Shown here: positions 21,301 to 35,290 of the stretch, in pieces
How the letters are laid out: each line of letters starts with the position of its first letter
Position numbering within the stretch: position 1 is the stretch's first letter
NCBI RefSeq assembly: GCF_040807025.1
Contig: NC_090943.1
Span: 141,756,764 to 141,820,763 of the forward strand
From: Struthio camelus
Taxonomy: Eukaryota; Chordata; Aves; Struthioniformes; Struthionidae
Length of the DNA: 64,000 nucleotides
Direction: 5' to 3'
The notes under the pieces: model-generated
What the model was told of the DNA's origin: nothing
Databases searched by the model: none
What the model saw: only the letters and a program-made list of their open reading frames with translations
Program-made: the position numbers and the translations under genes

Positions 21301-24187
21301 AAAAAAAAACTTTGAAAGCAGCAATAGTAGAAAGAAAAAAAAATGAAAAAATATCCACCGTGTGCATATTTCTGAGATGATGAAAAAATGCATGTGGTCA
21401 CAGAACATTAAATTAGAACCATAATTATTCTATGCTTTGTTTACAGTGGAGGCAAGTAAAAATAGAATCTCATTTAGTAGTAAGGGAACAAGTGGTTGTG
21501 AGTAAACTGTGCTGACAGCCTTCCAGCTAGGTCAAGGTTCATTTTCCAAAACAGTGTTGGGATAGAGCCTGAAATAAAATAGGCAAGGCTGCACTCTCCA
21601 GGGAGTACTGCCTGTTGTAGGGAGTAGAGTCACCACGGTCACTTAGCACACAGCAACATGAGAAGGAGTCAGATCTTCAGATACTGATGTAGCTACATGT
21701 TCCCAATGACCAGATGTGTTGTTTTCCCAAGCAGTCAGTTCAAACATGACTGGTAATGAGCTTTGTAGCAATGCCATAGTATCTCGTGTGTTAGTGAGAA
21801 AAAATGTCACCGGAGAGATATCTGCTGTTATCAGTCCCCCTGCCAAATGAAAGTAAGATTCAGGTTTTTTGCTGATACTTTACCTATTTGCTAAAACTTG
21901 TAAAAACCTCTTGTTTCACATTGTTTGATCCTCAGATCTCACAGAGACGTAGTGGTTGAGATACCAGACCTGTGGTACACAGTTTGGTTTCTACTGAGAT
22001 AAGATTATCATAACCAGCTGTGACTGATGTTACTTACACTTACACTGTGAACTCTTCTAGTAAATCACACTTCCATGGCAGCCAGTGTCAGGGCCAGCTG
22101 CAGTGAGTCAGGGAGCACACACATCTTGTATTTCATAACAGAAGTGGGAACAACCTGATGTTGGACAGCCCCACTGATGAGTCAGCTGAACAGCTCTGCA
22201 GGAGAGAGATTATATGCAACAGGATAAGACTTTACAGTTTATCAGCTTAATAATAAAGCAGATGGATTTTAAAGAATTGGGGACTGATTGTCTTAAGCTG
22301 TGGTTCCAAGAGAAATCATGCAAGGCTTTAGATACCTAGCATAGGGGAATAAAAGTGCCACAGCCACCCGACCGCTTCAGATTTGTTCCAGAAATTTCGA
22401 AGGGATAACTTTTTCTGAGAAGACTTTATGCCAGATCAGGTATTTACTGTCCACTTAGTGCTGGTATTGGATGAGGAATAACTCACAGAGACAGTATAAA
22501 GCACTGTCAGTATAAAACCTGCTTTAGGTCTCCACCTAACTGTACAGAAATGTAATTTCCACCTAGACCTTGATCAGTTTTCCCTAGTACGGTAGTAGTC
22601 CAATATTGATAACATGGAGTCAGAGCCTTAAAGACAGCAAAGAGACTGAGTAAACTTAACTAATGAGTATGTAAGAATCTCCCAGAAATGACAACAGAAT
22701 TTGGGCCCAGCAGTATCAATACTCTGATGTGGTAAAATAAGGCTGCAACTGTTTGTGTCAGCTGATCAGTTGACGCAAATGACATAAATGATTTCAGCTT
22801 CATTTAGCCTTTTCACAGTTACCACTTCTAGAACCCTAGGGATAATTATATTTCAAGAAAACAAGTAAACCTTTCCAATATTTGACAAAGTGAGATCTTT
22901 TCTGAAAAGACAGTCCTTTTCAAAAGCAATCACAGCTCTAAACAAGAGGTGGTGGCTTGTAACATTCTTACAAAAACCCTTTTAAAATTGACTGGCAGAT
23001 TCAGCCCCACCTTGCTCAATTATAAGAAAGCAAATGGGCTGCAAAGAAAACCTACTTTAAAAGTCTCCCAGCAGGCACTTTGGTTTCTACCCAGTGTGAG
23101 TTACAAATTAGGTAATAGGAAAAGCAAAGAAATAACAGGCTTTTATAATGTTAGGCCTAGGATAGCATTAGGCCACTTCGTATTAGATTCACATTAACAC
23201 AAAGACAAAACCTTAGTACTGCTTACATTAATAGGTTAAGCTAAGTGGGAACATAGACTCCAGAATGCCATTTAAGTAAGTCACACTGATCTGTGATATC
23301 TCTATAAAAATATAACTATCAGAGTCTTTAACAAGCTAACACAAGTAATATACTTTTTAAAGTATCAGAACTCAAATAGAATAACAAACTGATTTAAAGA
23401 CTGAGCTGCTTAAATCTAAATGTTAATTCTTGAATACAGGTATATTTAATTTAATATTCATGCAAAGCATACCCTTCTTCACCCCCTCCAGTGCTTTTAT
23501 AATTGAATACTGCTGATTTAAATCATGAAAAACCAAGCAAACAGACTTGGCAGGAAAGGCAGAGAGCTGTAAGGACCTTCCTCCTGTAGGCACACAGGTT
23601 TTCAGGAATTTGTCCAGTTCATGCACTTGGCACCATTTTGGTCATGCATGGTTGTCACTGAAATCCTTCCTACCTAAATTAAGATAGTGTCCAACTGCTG
23701 TGTCTTTCACAGGCCACAAACTATACAAGCACGACTGAGACACATTCTCTTTGCAAATGACTCTCTTGACCAAGACACCACAACTCTCATGTTGGAGGTT
23801 CGCACCTGGCAGTAAAGCTTACAAAGAGGCTTCCTCTTAGTCACCAGTGCAAAGACATCTGCCTGCAGCTGATTTGAAGCTGCTCTGTATTAACCTTGGT
23901 GATTTCATGCTAAAGTGGATTGAGAAGTGCTCACGCATTCAACTGTGCCTGGTGAAGAGCTGGTTGGGACCTTGGGACCCTTGTGCCAGTGAGTGGTTAT
24001 ATGTAGGGAGAGACAATAACCTCTTCAAGTGACAAAGCTAGGACCAGAAGAGAGCAACTCTCAGTGCTTTAAGCCTACACGCAGTAACAGTGTGTATATG
24101 CACGAGTCTACTAAGCACACATACATGCTTATATGGTTTCTTACTCCTCAGCTATCTGAGCCTTCCTATCAGCTATTACTTTAATTA

Positions 24188-24278
24188 ACTGTAAGTGCAG
24201 TAAACAGCTGGCAAAAGGTTATTTGAGTTTGTACCACATTCATCAGATTAATCACTTTTAAACTGTTTCACTTACAGT
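24188..24278. repeat. Imperfect inverted repeat around ACTGTAAGTG
   Basis: ACTGTAAGTGcagtAAACAG (24188-24207) pairs with CTGTTTCACTTACAGT (24263-24278), with a 4-base bulge and a 55-base loop. It could be a small MITE relic or an RNA hairpin. Confidence 0.6.
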
Positions 24279-25620
24279 AAAACAGTGGCTATTATATTGC
24301 CTCATGGATCTAAGGCAGCAAAATCGAGCCCATGAGTAAATATGGGGTTTTAGTGCTTACAGTTACAGACAGCAGTAGCTGCTGGTTTGCTGAGCTGGCA
24401 TTATTGGCCTGAATATATACGACTGTATCACTTGAGGAACATGAACACAGCAGTATGTAGGTAAGTAACTCCAGCCAAGTACTCTGAGTTTACAACAAAG
24501 TAGTTCAGGTTATGTCAGCAGAGAGATGGATTCCAGCATGGATTCCATAAATTCTTCCTCCCTGCATCCTGCTTTCCTGTCCTAAAGCAGCCTCCCTGGG
24601 CAATACTGGGGATGCTTTTCAAAACTCTGGAGTGATTATTCCCACCAAATGTTGACTGTCTAACCCATTAACCTAGAAAAGATATTAGCAAAGAAGTGCT
24701 ATTTTAATCAAGAACAAAAAGTAATTATCCATCATAATATCTACTGAGATGTAAGGAGAAATAACAAGACCATTAATCACTTCATTCACACAGAACATTT
24801 ATAAACTCCCCCAAAGTAATTTGATGGCTATTTTGTAGCCTGTCCATTTTTTATGCAGTGTTTTCCATCTGTCTTTGAAGACTGGACTAGATTTGCCATC
24901 CTGGATAAAAATCTCTGCCTCTTGACTTCCAAGCATGCAAGTTTAGTGCAGTATAGATCTTGCGCTTGTACAGTTCGGGTGCCTGTATAAGGACTGTCTT
25001 TTCTAATGCTAGTGCTACTGCAATATTATATTAACTGTGTAACGATGAAAAAGGCAATTAGATGGCTTTGAGCTTCACAGGGCACTGTCTGACAATGGAA
25101 AATTTGAGAATAAAAAAACCCAAGGTGCTTAATTTCATACTCAGAACTTCTTTATGTGAGAGGATTTCCATTGAAATGAGATTCTTCTAGGTAACTGCTT
25201 CATGTTATCTGCTCTGGAATAAGGTATAACTAAACAAGCAGATGGCTCTTATCTTGCCATAAGTCATTGTTTCCTCTTGGTAGATATTTCTTTCAAAATA
25301 CTCCCTCAGTGCTGTGGACTGATTATTTTGTGCTCCTTTGGGCTGACATTGGACGTAGTGCAATGGGAGATTGTTCCATTGGAGTTAGAAGCATATTTTT
25401 TGATGGTCACTGTAAATCTTCATTTCCCATATCCTCTCTCATAGTTGTAAAAATGCCATGTAAAAATGCCACAAGAGTTCGTTGCCACCTGACTGCGAAT
25501 TTGTGGCCCAAGACAGACTAGTGGTTCATGTGGATAGATTTATTACCTTTTCCTGCTAGATACCCTGTTACTGAGTGGTCAGAAGGCAGCAGCAGCGTAC
25601 CCCAGCTTACCTGCAGTGGA

Positions 25621-25735
25621 GCTTGCAGAATCAGAGAATTGCAAGGGACCTCAGAGTTCATCAGGGTATCCCACTGCCCCCAGGATCAACTGCCCTACTT
25701 ATCTCTGAAAACATCACATTGGGTAGGGATCTGTC
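25621..25735 (-). mobile_element. CR1 LINE 3' end fragment, antisense
   Basis: CAGAATCAGAGAATTGCAAG, then GGACCTCAGAGTTCATCAGGG, matches the reverse complement of the CR1 3' terminus (terminal AATCATAG octamers, then GGAAGGGACCTCAGGAGGTCATC). The element therefore runs right to left and ends at about 25621. Similarity fades near 25735, where a second copy of a different subfamily begins. Confidence 0.7.
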
Positions 25736-25739
25736 CAGG

Positions 25740-27110
25740 ATCAGGGAATAAAAGAACAAAAGCACTTCTGCAGTAGGTCAGATCACAGGTCTGTCTAGCC
25801 CAATACTGTATATCTAAAATGTTGAAATAGGGCATATATGATGAAAAAGGATTTTACAGAATTCTACCTCTGATGAAGATTGTATCCAGACTGTCTTGTT
25901 TAATAGCATCAATAGGTCACTTTACATTAACTATGTAATACCTTTTTAAAACTTTTTATACTTTTGGCATGCACAACATCTTGTGGCATTAAGGTTTGCA
26001 ATTCAGTTCTGAGCTCCATGGAAAAAAACCCTTCATTCTGTTTATTTGAAATTAGAGTCTGAAGGCTCTTTGGCTATTGAACTGTGAAAAATAGTGAAAA
26101 ACTGTTTCTTACTCACCTCTTACAAACCATTTGGAAGCTGAAGAACCCCACACAATTTAGTCTCTCATCATATGGGAGCTACTATATACATTTATTGTCC
26201 TGTCACCTTTGTCTTTCCCTGCTGCGCTCTTTATGAAACAGGGTGATCAGAAATATCTGCTGTATTCAGGATGGGAATGCAGGATAGATTTTTATAGTGG
26301 TATGATCATTTTGCTGTTTTTACTTTGCTCTTTTTCTAATAATTCTTAACATGCAATTTTCTTTTCTGACTAACATCAAGAACTGAGCTCATATTTTCAG
26401 AAAATTCTCCAGAATTGCTCCAAGATCACTTTCCTGAGTGGTCTTAGCTATTTTATGCCTCATAACTGTGTATGTATAGTTTATGTTATTTTTTCCATGT
26501 GTATTACGTTGCATGTATTGACATTGAATTTCACTGCTATTTTGTCACCAATTCATAAAACATAGCAAGAATTCTTTTGCAAGTCTTCATGGTCAGCTTT
26601 AAGTTTTACTGTTCTGAGCAACTGCATCATCTGCATACGTTGCAACTTCACTCTCTCCTTTGCTATGTCACTAACAAACATCTTGTACAGCACAAGCCCT
26701 AGCATAGGGTGGGGCATAGCACAGATAGTAGCGCAGGTACCTCTGTGGAGATACCTGGTAGCCAACCTCTACTGCAAAATGTGGCCCTTTATTCCTCTTT
26801 TCTTTCCTACCTCTTAACTGGGGATAAGTTTATGAGGGAACATTCTCTCTTCCCAACAGGCTTAGCTTCTTTAAGAAGCTTGTTAAAACTTTGGAAATCA
26901 AAGTACACTTTACCAAATAAATCACTCTTATTTATATTCTCAGTGACTTTTAGAAAGAACAGTGATTAACCCAGTAGCTCAAAAATTCCCTTTACAATAA
27001 GCATGGATGGTAACCTTTTCCCAGTGTGTCATGCTTTGGCTTTACATCTATTAATATAATCATTGTCTTAATTTCTACCAATTTATCTGGTACAGAAGGA
27101 AATGCCGATT
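25740..27110 (-). mobile_element. Long CR1 LINE copy, antisense, decayed
   Basis: Reading the plus strand gives the reverse-complement CR1 order, 3' end first: GGTCAGATCACAGGTCTGTC TAGCCC (about 25778), GGCATGCACAACATCTTGTGG (about 25968), CTCTCATCATATGGGAGCT (about 26162), CTCCAAGATCACTTTCCTGAG (about 26416), GTATTACGTTGCATGTATTG (about 26500) then ACATTGAATTTCACTGC, CATCATCTGCATACGTTGC (about 26625), GCACAAGCCCTAGCATAGGG and, near the right end, ACCAATTTATCTGGTACAGA (about 27080), which is the antisense of the reverse transcriptase C-terminal region. No intact ORF remains. It adjoins, in the same direction, the short copy at 25621-25735. Confidence 0.85.
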
Positions 27111-27114
27111 GCTG

Positions 27115-30100
27115 GAAGGGGATTTTACAGCAGAAAAGGGATGATTAGTGATGGCTGAAAAACTTGAGCCTGTCCAAGGACATTTTCTTGGAAATGAGCA
27201 TGTGGGAAACTCACAATATCTAGTTGCTTCCAGTTAATCACTAACCACTTTGGCATGAGAGGACTGAAGAGGCTTTATTGCACGCTGCCATGAAGAGGTA
27301 CTGTCTCTGACTATCATAAGGGTTGCCTATCCACAGGAGGTTACAGAAAGCTCTGCAAAAATGATGTTCCCTGTTTTCAGCATGTCCCATTTGTCTCCTT
27401 ACCAACCCAGTGAGTTTAGAAATAGAAGGAAGCATTTCTCTGATAAATCTTATGGCCTGAGATATTTATCAACAGTAATGTTTGGGAAAGAGTGTGAGAG
27501 AATATTCATAAACTGTTGCCTATCTTCCTTAATGAAAATTAAAAAAAAAAGAAGCAATTTCACAACCTGGTTAGCAAAATGAACATAAATACCTAAATGC
27601 TATTAGCATTTCTTCTCTTATGCTGCAGCAATCATGGCTTTCATTGGGCATTTGGATGATAGAAGAAAAATAACCCCTGTCACTATTATCTGAGCATCTG
27701 CAGTGTGACAGTAGGTTTTCTCTTTAGGAGATGGAATAGTAGGTGCTAAACATACATATCCAAGCAATACATGCTTGGAATTATATTTGAATGCTATGCC
27801 CTGCATAACATCATTGAGACCATGGGTTAGAGCTTAAGGCCACTAGATAGAGTTTAGAGACTTTCAAGATAGGATGAACAGTCCACAGGATGCCCTCCTG
27901 AAAAATGACTGCCAGCAGCACATAATTGGGAATGCCTGGTGCACCTGCTCTGAAGAAGGGAAATACTGTTTGGGAAATACTGTTTGGGAATTTTTAGTTG
28001 TGAAGTACTAGCTTTGTGTGCTCCGTATGCCCATATAAATATGAAAATGGAATAGTGCATGCCACCAGTGTGATTGGGTTCTGCGTGATGGATCTGAGGG
28101 ACCATCCTGCAGTCTTTGTATGCTTTCATGAATGTTGATTGTTGCTACCTTTAGCGCATAGTGGATGATCTATGTGACAGCCTTTGCCTACAGGCCTGGA
28201 AAAGTTTATTGTATATTGTCCAGATTTTTTCCTTCACTAAGATTTTACTCTTTTATTGCCAACTGCAGTCGGAGAAATAGAAGATTCCTGAGCAGTAAAC
28301 AAGACATAACTTCCCTAAGTGAACAAAATATGTCTCTGTTGCCCTTAAAGTGCATCAAAACAAGTATCATCGAAGGTGCATACACACATAGTTTTGAGAC
28401 CACTTTGAGCTAAAGAAAGGGGGAGATGAAATGGAAAAGTGGTGGGAATACAGTGTTACAGTTAAGGATCAGAATCATAGCAACTCATCCTTTAGTACGA
28501 GACATTAAAGAAGCTCATGTGCTATGTGAGTTTTCTCCGTGAGACTGAACTATGGTGGCTGGGGGAGCTGACTACTGAATGCCGTTTCCCAGTAGGATAA
28601 GTTCTACAGCATCTGGTAGGATCCAGGCTGGCAAACTTTTGTGATAGTGAAGATGTTAGAGGTAAGGGGCAAGGGGAAAGGGATGGCAGGTTGGATAGAG
28701 TATTCTTCTCAGTAGCAACAATGACTTATTCATAATGCCCTTGAGCTGCCACAGTATCTCCATATCTTTATTTGTTGCCCTCTTTGTTATGGCCAGACTG
28801 TACTTTGTTATCTTGAGGCTGTTTTCTGGCAGCTGCCAACTCATATTCAAACCCTGTTTCTTTCTCTAGGACACCTATGAATGCCTTTCTTTGCTCTTAC
28901 TCCATTTACTTCTGCTTGTCCTTCACTTTCTCTTGTCTAAGAAACTCTCAGCATATCATATGAGTGCTGGAGACTCCTGTAAGATCCCTAAACTTTTTTT
29001 GCTTTTTCTCTTTTTACTTTTCAGTTTACCTAAAAACTGGAATATGTTTAAGCCTGATGCCTGTGAGGGATATTATAGGTGCTGAATCTGCAAAATTAAA
29101 AATGCTGTTACCACTCATGATAATGCGGGTTTTTTCCATCCCACAGTTTTCAGTGACCTGTAATGCTGCTTATAGTCTCGGGAAATTCTGGACATGTGTC
29201 TTTCCCTAAGGTTTCTTAATGCTGATGCTCTTCTCCGACCCATATGAACCCACTGAGGTTCAGGCTGGTTTGCTGGAATGGGAACAGGGAAAAAGCAACC
29301 GCACGTTACAGTGAGGAACTTATGTGTTGTGCCACTTGCTTTGGGTAGCACCACTGCATAAAACATAAAGAAAATACACTAATGAAGTTTGGCTACTACA
29401 GAAATCAGCAGTAACCCTTTAAGACTTCTGCTCATCTACGAAGGGGAAAAGAGGCAAAAGTATGCTCACTTTAGCTGTCCCCAAATACAAGATCAAAGCA
29501 ATTTTAAAACAAACGAAACCATAAAGCTGTTGCAAGGCTACTGAGCTAGTAGGTAGGAAAGAAAAGAAAAAGATGGTAAAATGGAAGACTTGCTATGATT
29601 TCAGTTGATATAAAATGGCTCCCCAAACACTACTCAAAACTGACATGATGATGTAAGAAGTCAGCACTAATTTTTGGTATTAATACCAACACCATTAAAT
29701 GCAGTATGTATTCTATAGGATGATCATACAACGTTTTGTTCTCGATAAACTTCTATTAAAGAACTTAAAAAAAATGTATACAGTTAGGGCCAGAATAAGT
29801 GGCATGGGGGACTAAGATCAAGGACAGCCTCTACTGTTGAAAAAGGACTTGAAGTCAGCACAGTGGCAAATATGGCCGTAATATGGATTTTGCGGTATTT
29901 GTTGAGGGAAGTAGGAGCAACAGGGGGACTTTCTTGACTGTGGTCAAGAAACCTTTTGAAGACTCAGAAGGAAACAGTAACATGGGGATGGCAATAAGCA
30001 GAGGAAGAGCAGAACTCATACAAAGTACTTGTGATTACACATCAAGGCTAGTGGCAGGAACGAAAAACAAATGCCAAATACCTAACGTAGAAGTTAGTGA

Positions 30101-33100
30101 ATGTCCCTTTCTAAGAAAGGTGAACTCAGTGATACTTGTTATATCTCTCAGCTCTGTTGTTGGTGAGCTGAATGCTCAAAGACCTGAGAACCATGACTGA
30201 GTGCCCAGGCTAGTTTGGGAAGAAACCGGGTCAGAATTTTGGGAAATGGAGAATTGCTGCATAGCCAAACGCATTCTTGGAAGGCAAGGAAATGTTTCTA
30301 GGACTTAGGAGTGCACAGAGCATAGACATACACACCTAAATGGCAGCACATTAGAGCAATGGAATCCAGTCAAATAAAAAGAAAAGCCAGGAAGTAAGAA
30401 GAATCAAAATACTTTGGTCACACTACCTCATCTCTCCTTATGCATGCGCCTCATTGCTGATTGCCTCTCAAGCTCTCTAAAATGAGTACTATAGAAAGCT
30501 ATTCATATAACTAGAAAGGTAAATGTATAACTTGGTTAACTATACTGTAAACTTTGCAAAGAGGGAATTCATTCCTGATGCACGTGCCTACTAGATAAAG
30601 ACAGCTCAGACATGATGAGTTCTCAAAATCAGCAGCAATGATGGAGCAGCAAAGAGCCACTGTAGCGTGGCATAGCTCCACCAAAACTAGTGTTGATTTG
30701 CTAATGATTGGTGCAATTCGTGCAAGACAAAAGAAAAAAGTAGTCAAAGAATCAAGACCCAGTAAGAGACTTCTAAGGGTTTGGTTTGTTCATATTTATA
30801 GCTTCATTGCTAACACAATACGTTACTTACACATTTGAACATTGCTTAGTCTAGTATGTGCACTAGGATGTGCATACGGCCTTTAAATATATGCTTAATA
30901 TGCATAATAATAATACTAGCAACATTAGCAGACAGCTGTAACAGTTCACTGAATTAAGAGACTGAAAGTTCCAGCCAATACACAACAGCATTTGCTCATA
31001 TTGCCCTATGAAAATTACAGTGTTTTCAGTCTCCTTCCTTTTCATTGATCGAAGTATCACTTGGAATTGACAAACAAGTAAGGGGGTAGCAGCAATAGTA
31101 TACTAGGTTGTAGCACACAGTTTGAGTTAGTGTCACTTATTTGATGTAGGAAATGGGAGCTTACAGTACTGATTACAAAAAGTTGAGGCATCCAGTGCAA
31201 TATAAACTGGCCTGCCTTTTATTGACAGCTCCTTTTCTTCGTTTCCAGGGAAGCATTTCCAAGACACATGATTTGTATCTCACTGCTACATGCTTTCTAC
31301 ACACAGTGCTTAAGGGATAATCCCAAATGCACTGTAGTATATGAAGCAATAAATGGCTGCTGAGATTAATAGACTGAGCAAAGCTGAAGCATTTAATCAG
31401 TCTCCAAAAAAATACTCATTGCCAGAATATTACAGATCAAGAGGATTTGTTCCTCATATACAACAAACCCTAACTGGGAACAGCAGAATTCCTCCTCACC
31501 AGTGAGAACTTAAACTGCTGAGCTGTTGCCTTTTTCACAGGACACTTCAGTATGAGGGGGAGATGAAGGGACTGATTGCAGTCATAACTGAGTAGGGAAC
31601 ATTTACAGGCTTAGACCTGACTGGACAGATATTCTGCCAGTGAAGGTTTCTATGCTGTACGTGGAAAGGATAATGTCTTATTCCTCTATGCCATGATATC
31701 TCATTTAAGACAGAAGAATAATAACAAGTATCAGAGCCTTTTCCTGGTATAAGAAAGAGCAGAATACATGGAGACTTTAGATCTTCTTGATCCAGCCCCA
31801 GCTTGGATACAATTTACAGCAGCTGCCAGATTGCAACACTTTGCAGCATTGGTTTAAAATTCTTATCCGTGCATCAGCATGGATTACTGAAATGACGTTT
31901 TCTCTGGGAGACTTTCATGGACATTGTACGTCATTGGTAGTAGGATGCTAGTCAGAGTAAGGAGATGCCTTCCAACAGGGAGTTGTTGTATGAACACATG
32001 ACCTCCTTATGCCTCACCATGACACAGAGATCATAGCACAGAAGGCATTCTGGCTTCAAAAGTTGTCTGTAGACTCTCACATAGAAACACATAGAAACAC
32101 ATTCAGTAACCTGCTTCTGAGAACATCCTCTTTATGGCCTGAACCACTGAAACAGTCCACAAAGAAGTCAGAAAATGGCTCACAAAGGAAGAAAATTGTA
32201 TTTCATGCTAACAATTGAGGTAAAACCGTGAGCCCTGAGGGGGCAGGAAGAGGATGGGCAGATCATTCCTTACTCTTCCCTTCTTCACTGACACACTTCC
32301 TCCTGTATCGTTACCCTATACATATATCTGTATTTTCCCAATACCTTATCAATGTGGAAATGTAGAATTTTCAGTATGAAATGACTTGCTTGTTATTTAT
32401 CCTGGTTTGAGAAGTGCTGGTGCATAGGTTGGATGTTCTGAGAAGTGCGGGTACTGCATGCTGTCTTACATTGGCCTCTTTTAACTGGCTCTGCCTGCAT
32501 CTCTTCCCTAGCAGCCATACATTTTCCTCCTACCCTCCTTCTCCAAACAATTTTTCTTGTGTGTCCCAGTTGTATATGTCCCCTTCCACAGTTTTTTCCA
32601 GCCCTTCTTTCTTCATAAATTTATAATTTTCAGAAGGTGGGTGCTAAGCGCTTTCTGAAAATCACACTCCATAATGGAAATATAAAATCAGCGGTCACTT
32701 TTGAAAGTGACCTTATCCTATGTGACCAGTTGATGCATTCTAAAGGTTCAGAAAGAATGCAGATGAAGAAGCTTCCCTTCTTCAAGTTCAGATGATTCAA
32801 AAAAATAAATGAATAAACTGGATCATGTCTGAATAAGGTTTTTAATACTAATCTTTTCTTTTAAACGTCATGGGGGAGAGACTATTAAAGTAAAATAAGA
32901 TAATGGCTATTCATTGTAAGGACTTTGAACAACAACAAAAAACCTATAAACAAAACCAGTTTACCTTCCCATAAATCCAAGGTAATCTGCTTTTCTCTCA
33001 TATCCTTGTAATGAATTCTCCTTAGTTTACAGATTGGATAGTAGCGCTTATAAGTGGATAACGTAACATGCCATCTTTTATCTTTCTTCACTTATTTGAT

Positions 33101-34850
33101 GGCTGCCCATACTGCCTGTAAGATGTTCTTACTTTTGAACTCAACACAACTGAAATATGTACTAATTTAGAATCCTTCATGTAACATTGAAAGTCATAAT
33201 TACTTTTAATAAGTATAATTTAGAAATAAGTTATTTGAACAATACACTCTGGCTAATCTGAACAGAACATTAACAGAGAATTGTCCTACTAGGTTAGATG
33301 GGAGGAAGGGCTTTCATAAGGCTTTACAGGTTTCATTTTGGTGGACTTTATGCTGAGGCAATTCTCATGGATTTCACTCCAAGCTTACGCTGATGTAAAT
33401 AAGTGCTGTAACAGGTACTTTATATGTCTTTGTCAATAGAATATGCTCTCCAGAAATATTTCCAGAGTGGAAGGAACTCTAGATATACTTATTTTCCATG
33501 AATATAGCACAGTAGGAATAGTTGCAAGTGTTTTATTTCTTTCACACAAGAAACAATGTGAAAGCCTTTGGGAGTTTTCTGGACCCAATTAAGTTCATCA
33601 ATCTTTATCACTCCCAGTTCAGAGACTTTTAAAACAGAAGCTAGAGCAATTAGCATCGCCAACTTGAAGACAACGCCCCAATGATACACTTGTTATTATC
33701 TTTTGTTGATAAATAGTTTAAGACAATAACTACATCTCAGAGCTGTTCAGATCTGTATTTTACAAGTTTTACCGTCAAATTCTGCTATCAAATTTACATA
33801 TATTCCCTTTAGAACCTAAGGCATGGAAAATATCATGTTAATATATAGAAACAGATTTTGATTCTGACAATCCGTAACTAATTTGAAGGAATATTATCAA
33901 TTAGTTTGAACTCAAAGCTTGATCTGCCTTAAAATAGTTTTACTATTGTAAGAAATGTGCTTTTCATCTTAAAATTAAATTTTTACCTTTTTTTTCCAAA
34001 TCATCCACTACGTTTTCTCTGAAAAATAGAATAAGTTCTAATACAATAATCATTTAAATGCATGATTTTTGAAATGCTGTTGCAAGAGAATAGCTATCCA
34101 TGTGGAGCAAACAAATTAACAAATGGAATCCAATCCAATTCTTTGTTCAGCTAATAAGTAAAGATATTTAGATAAGACTGTACATCCTGTTTCCAGAGTC
34201 CTATTGACTTTACTCATTACATTTCTTGTCTTCTTGAATATCTGCAAGTAAACCCTATCATATGCTTTTGGCATATGATCCATAACATATCTAGAAGAGG
34301 TAAATCATTCCCATCAACTTCAATGGGAAGAGGAATTGGATACTTGAAAGAATAGGTGATAGTGTTGGAATTCAGGTCAGTCAGTCCTGTCCCACATATC
34401 TGGAAGATCATCTTGTCTTCTAATGATGACATTATTCTGATTGACGTATTTAAACTATGCTTGACTGCAGCAAGAGAAGCTGACTTGCCGTTGCCACATG
34501 CAGCAACTTACAACGTAGCAAAATAAGTGGAAAGCACACTGAAACCAAGACAATAGCATTTGACTTTTACTGCATAGCATTTTATGCCTGCTTTGCACAA
34601 TATGTAATATAGCAAGTGCAGGGCAATTCTGAAACTGTCAGAGATGTTTCCCAGTTAACTGCCTTTAGTAATGCAATGAACCAAGTGCAAATCCTCTTCT
34701 ATGCTATTGCAGCCTATCTTCAGTAGGGGTTTGCTTTGATATAGTCATGCTAATGTGTATTTCTTAAAATCAAGACATATCTCACCCAACTTTTTAAGGT
34801 ATGTATATGACCGTCTAATTGCTCCATAAAGAAATTTTTGTAAGCTTTCC
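27115..34850. other. Long non-coding stretch
   Basis: Nothing recognised with confidence. 27959-27990 has a 16-bp tandem duplication (GGGAAATACTGTTT-like). 34030-34170 is AT-rich unique sequence with ATTA/TAAT cores that could be a conserved non-coding element. Open frames here are all under about 105 codons and lack flanking splice sites or family motifs. Confidence 0.45.
34306..34332. repeat. Relic of amniote dispersed repeat, palindromic
   Basis: ATTCCCATCAACTTCAATGG then GAAG: the TTCCCAT and ATGGGAA arms flank the CAACTTCA centre, as in the GAAGTCAATGGG-type dispersed repeat (see 3355-3420). Confidence 0.4.
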
Positions 34851-34879
34851 CATAATTAGCCCTAGGTCCTTTCTCCTTG

Positions 34880-35290
34880 ACCTGTTATTTTCTGAAACTA
34901 AATAATTCCTTTATTTCATTTATATTGTTGACTTGATAATATTCATAGACTCTGCTTGTTTCTCCCTTGAGTTTTTACTCTGCTAGACAATACAAATTTG
35001 GCTGCCTCATACATTCTCCATGTAGTAAATCTTGCTTTCCACCTCTAGTATAATATTTTTCCCCTGCCTCGTATTTTCTAGTTTTTATGGGTGCACAGAA
35101 TTTTACAGTGTGTGAACTGGAACTACTCATAATTCCAGGTGTGGCTGCTACCTAAGCCATGCATAATCATCTTAACTCTACATTTACATATAATCCTCCT
35201 TTGATATATACCCATGAATACCTTTGAACTTTGCGGTAATGGAGCTGCACTGCATATTTGATTTGTTTTCTTGCTGCTCGGGAAAATCCT
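34880..35290 (-). mobile_element. Possible highly diverged CR1, antisense
   Basis: CATAGACTCTGCTTG, CTAGACAATACAAATTTGGC, then GGTGCACAGAATTTTACAGTG and ACTCATAATTCCAGGTGTGG follow, in order and spacing, the antisense CR1 segments ATAGACCTCTATCA, CCAGACTAAACAAACCC, GGTGCCCAGAACTGGACACAG and TACTCCAGGTGTGG. The match is patchy, so this is a tentative call. Confidence 0.4.

Larger units (their letters stand above)
16550..25620. other. Long non-coding stretch, a few structural motifs
   Basis: No supported exon over 9 kb. 17520-18280 is C/T-rich and CpG-poor, with chance open frames (17590-18009, 18489-18845). The 18300-18480 block is AT-rich and carries the 22-bp palindrome. An imperfect inverted repeat lies at 24188-24278. 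Otherwise I see only simple A/T runs (for example 14 A at 21297). Consistent with intron or intergenic DNA. Confidence 0.45.
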
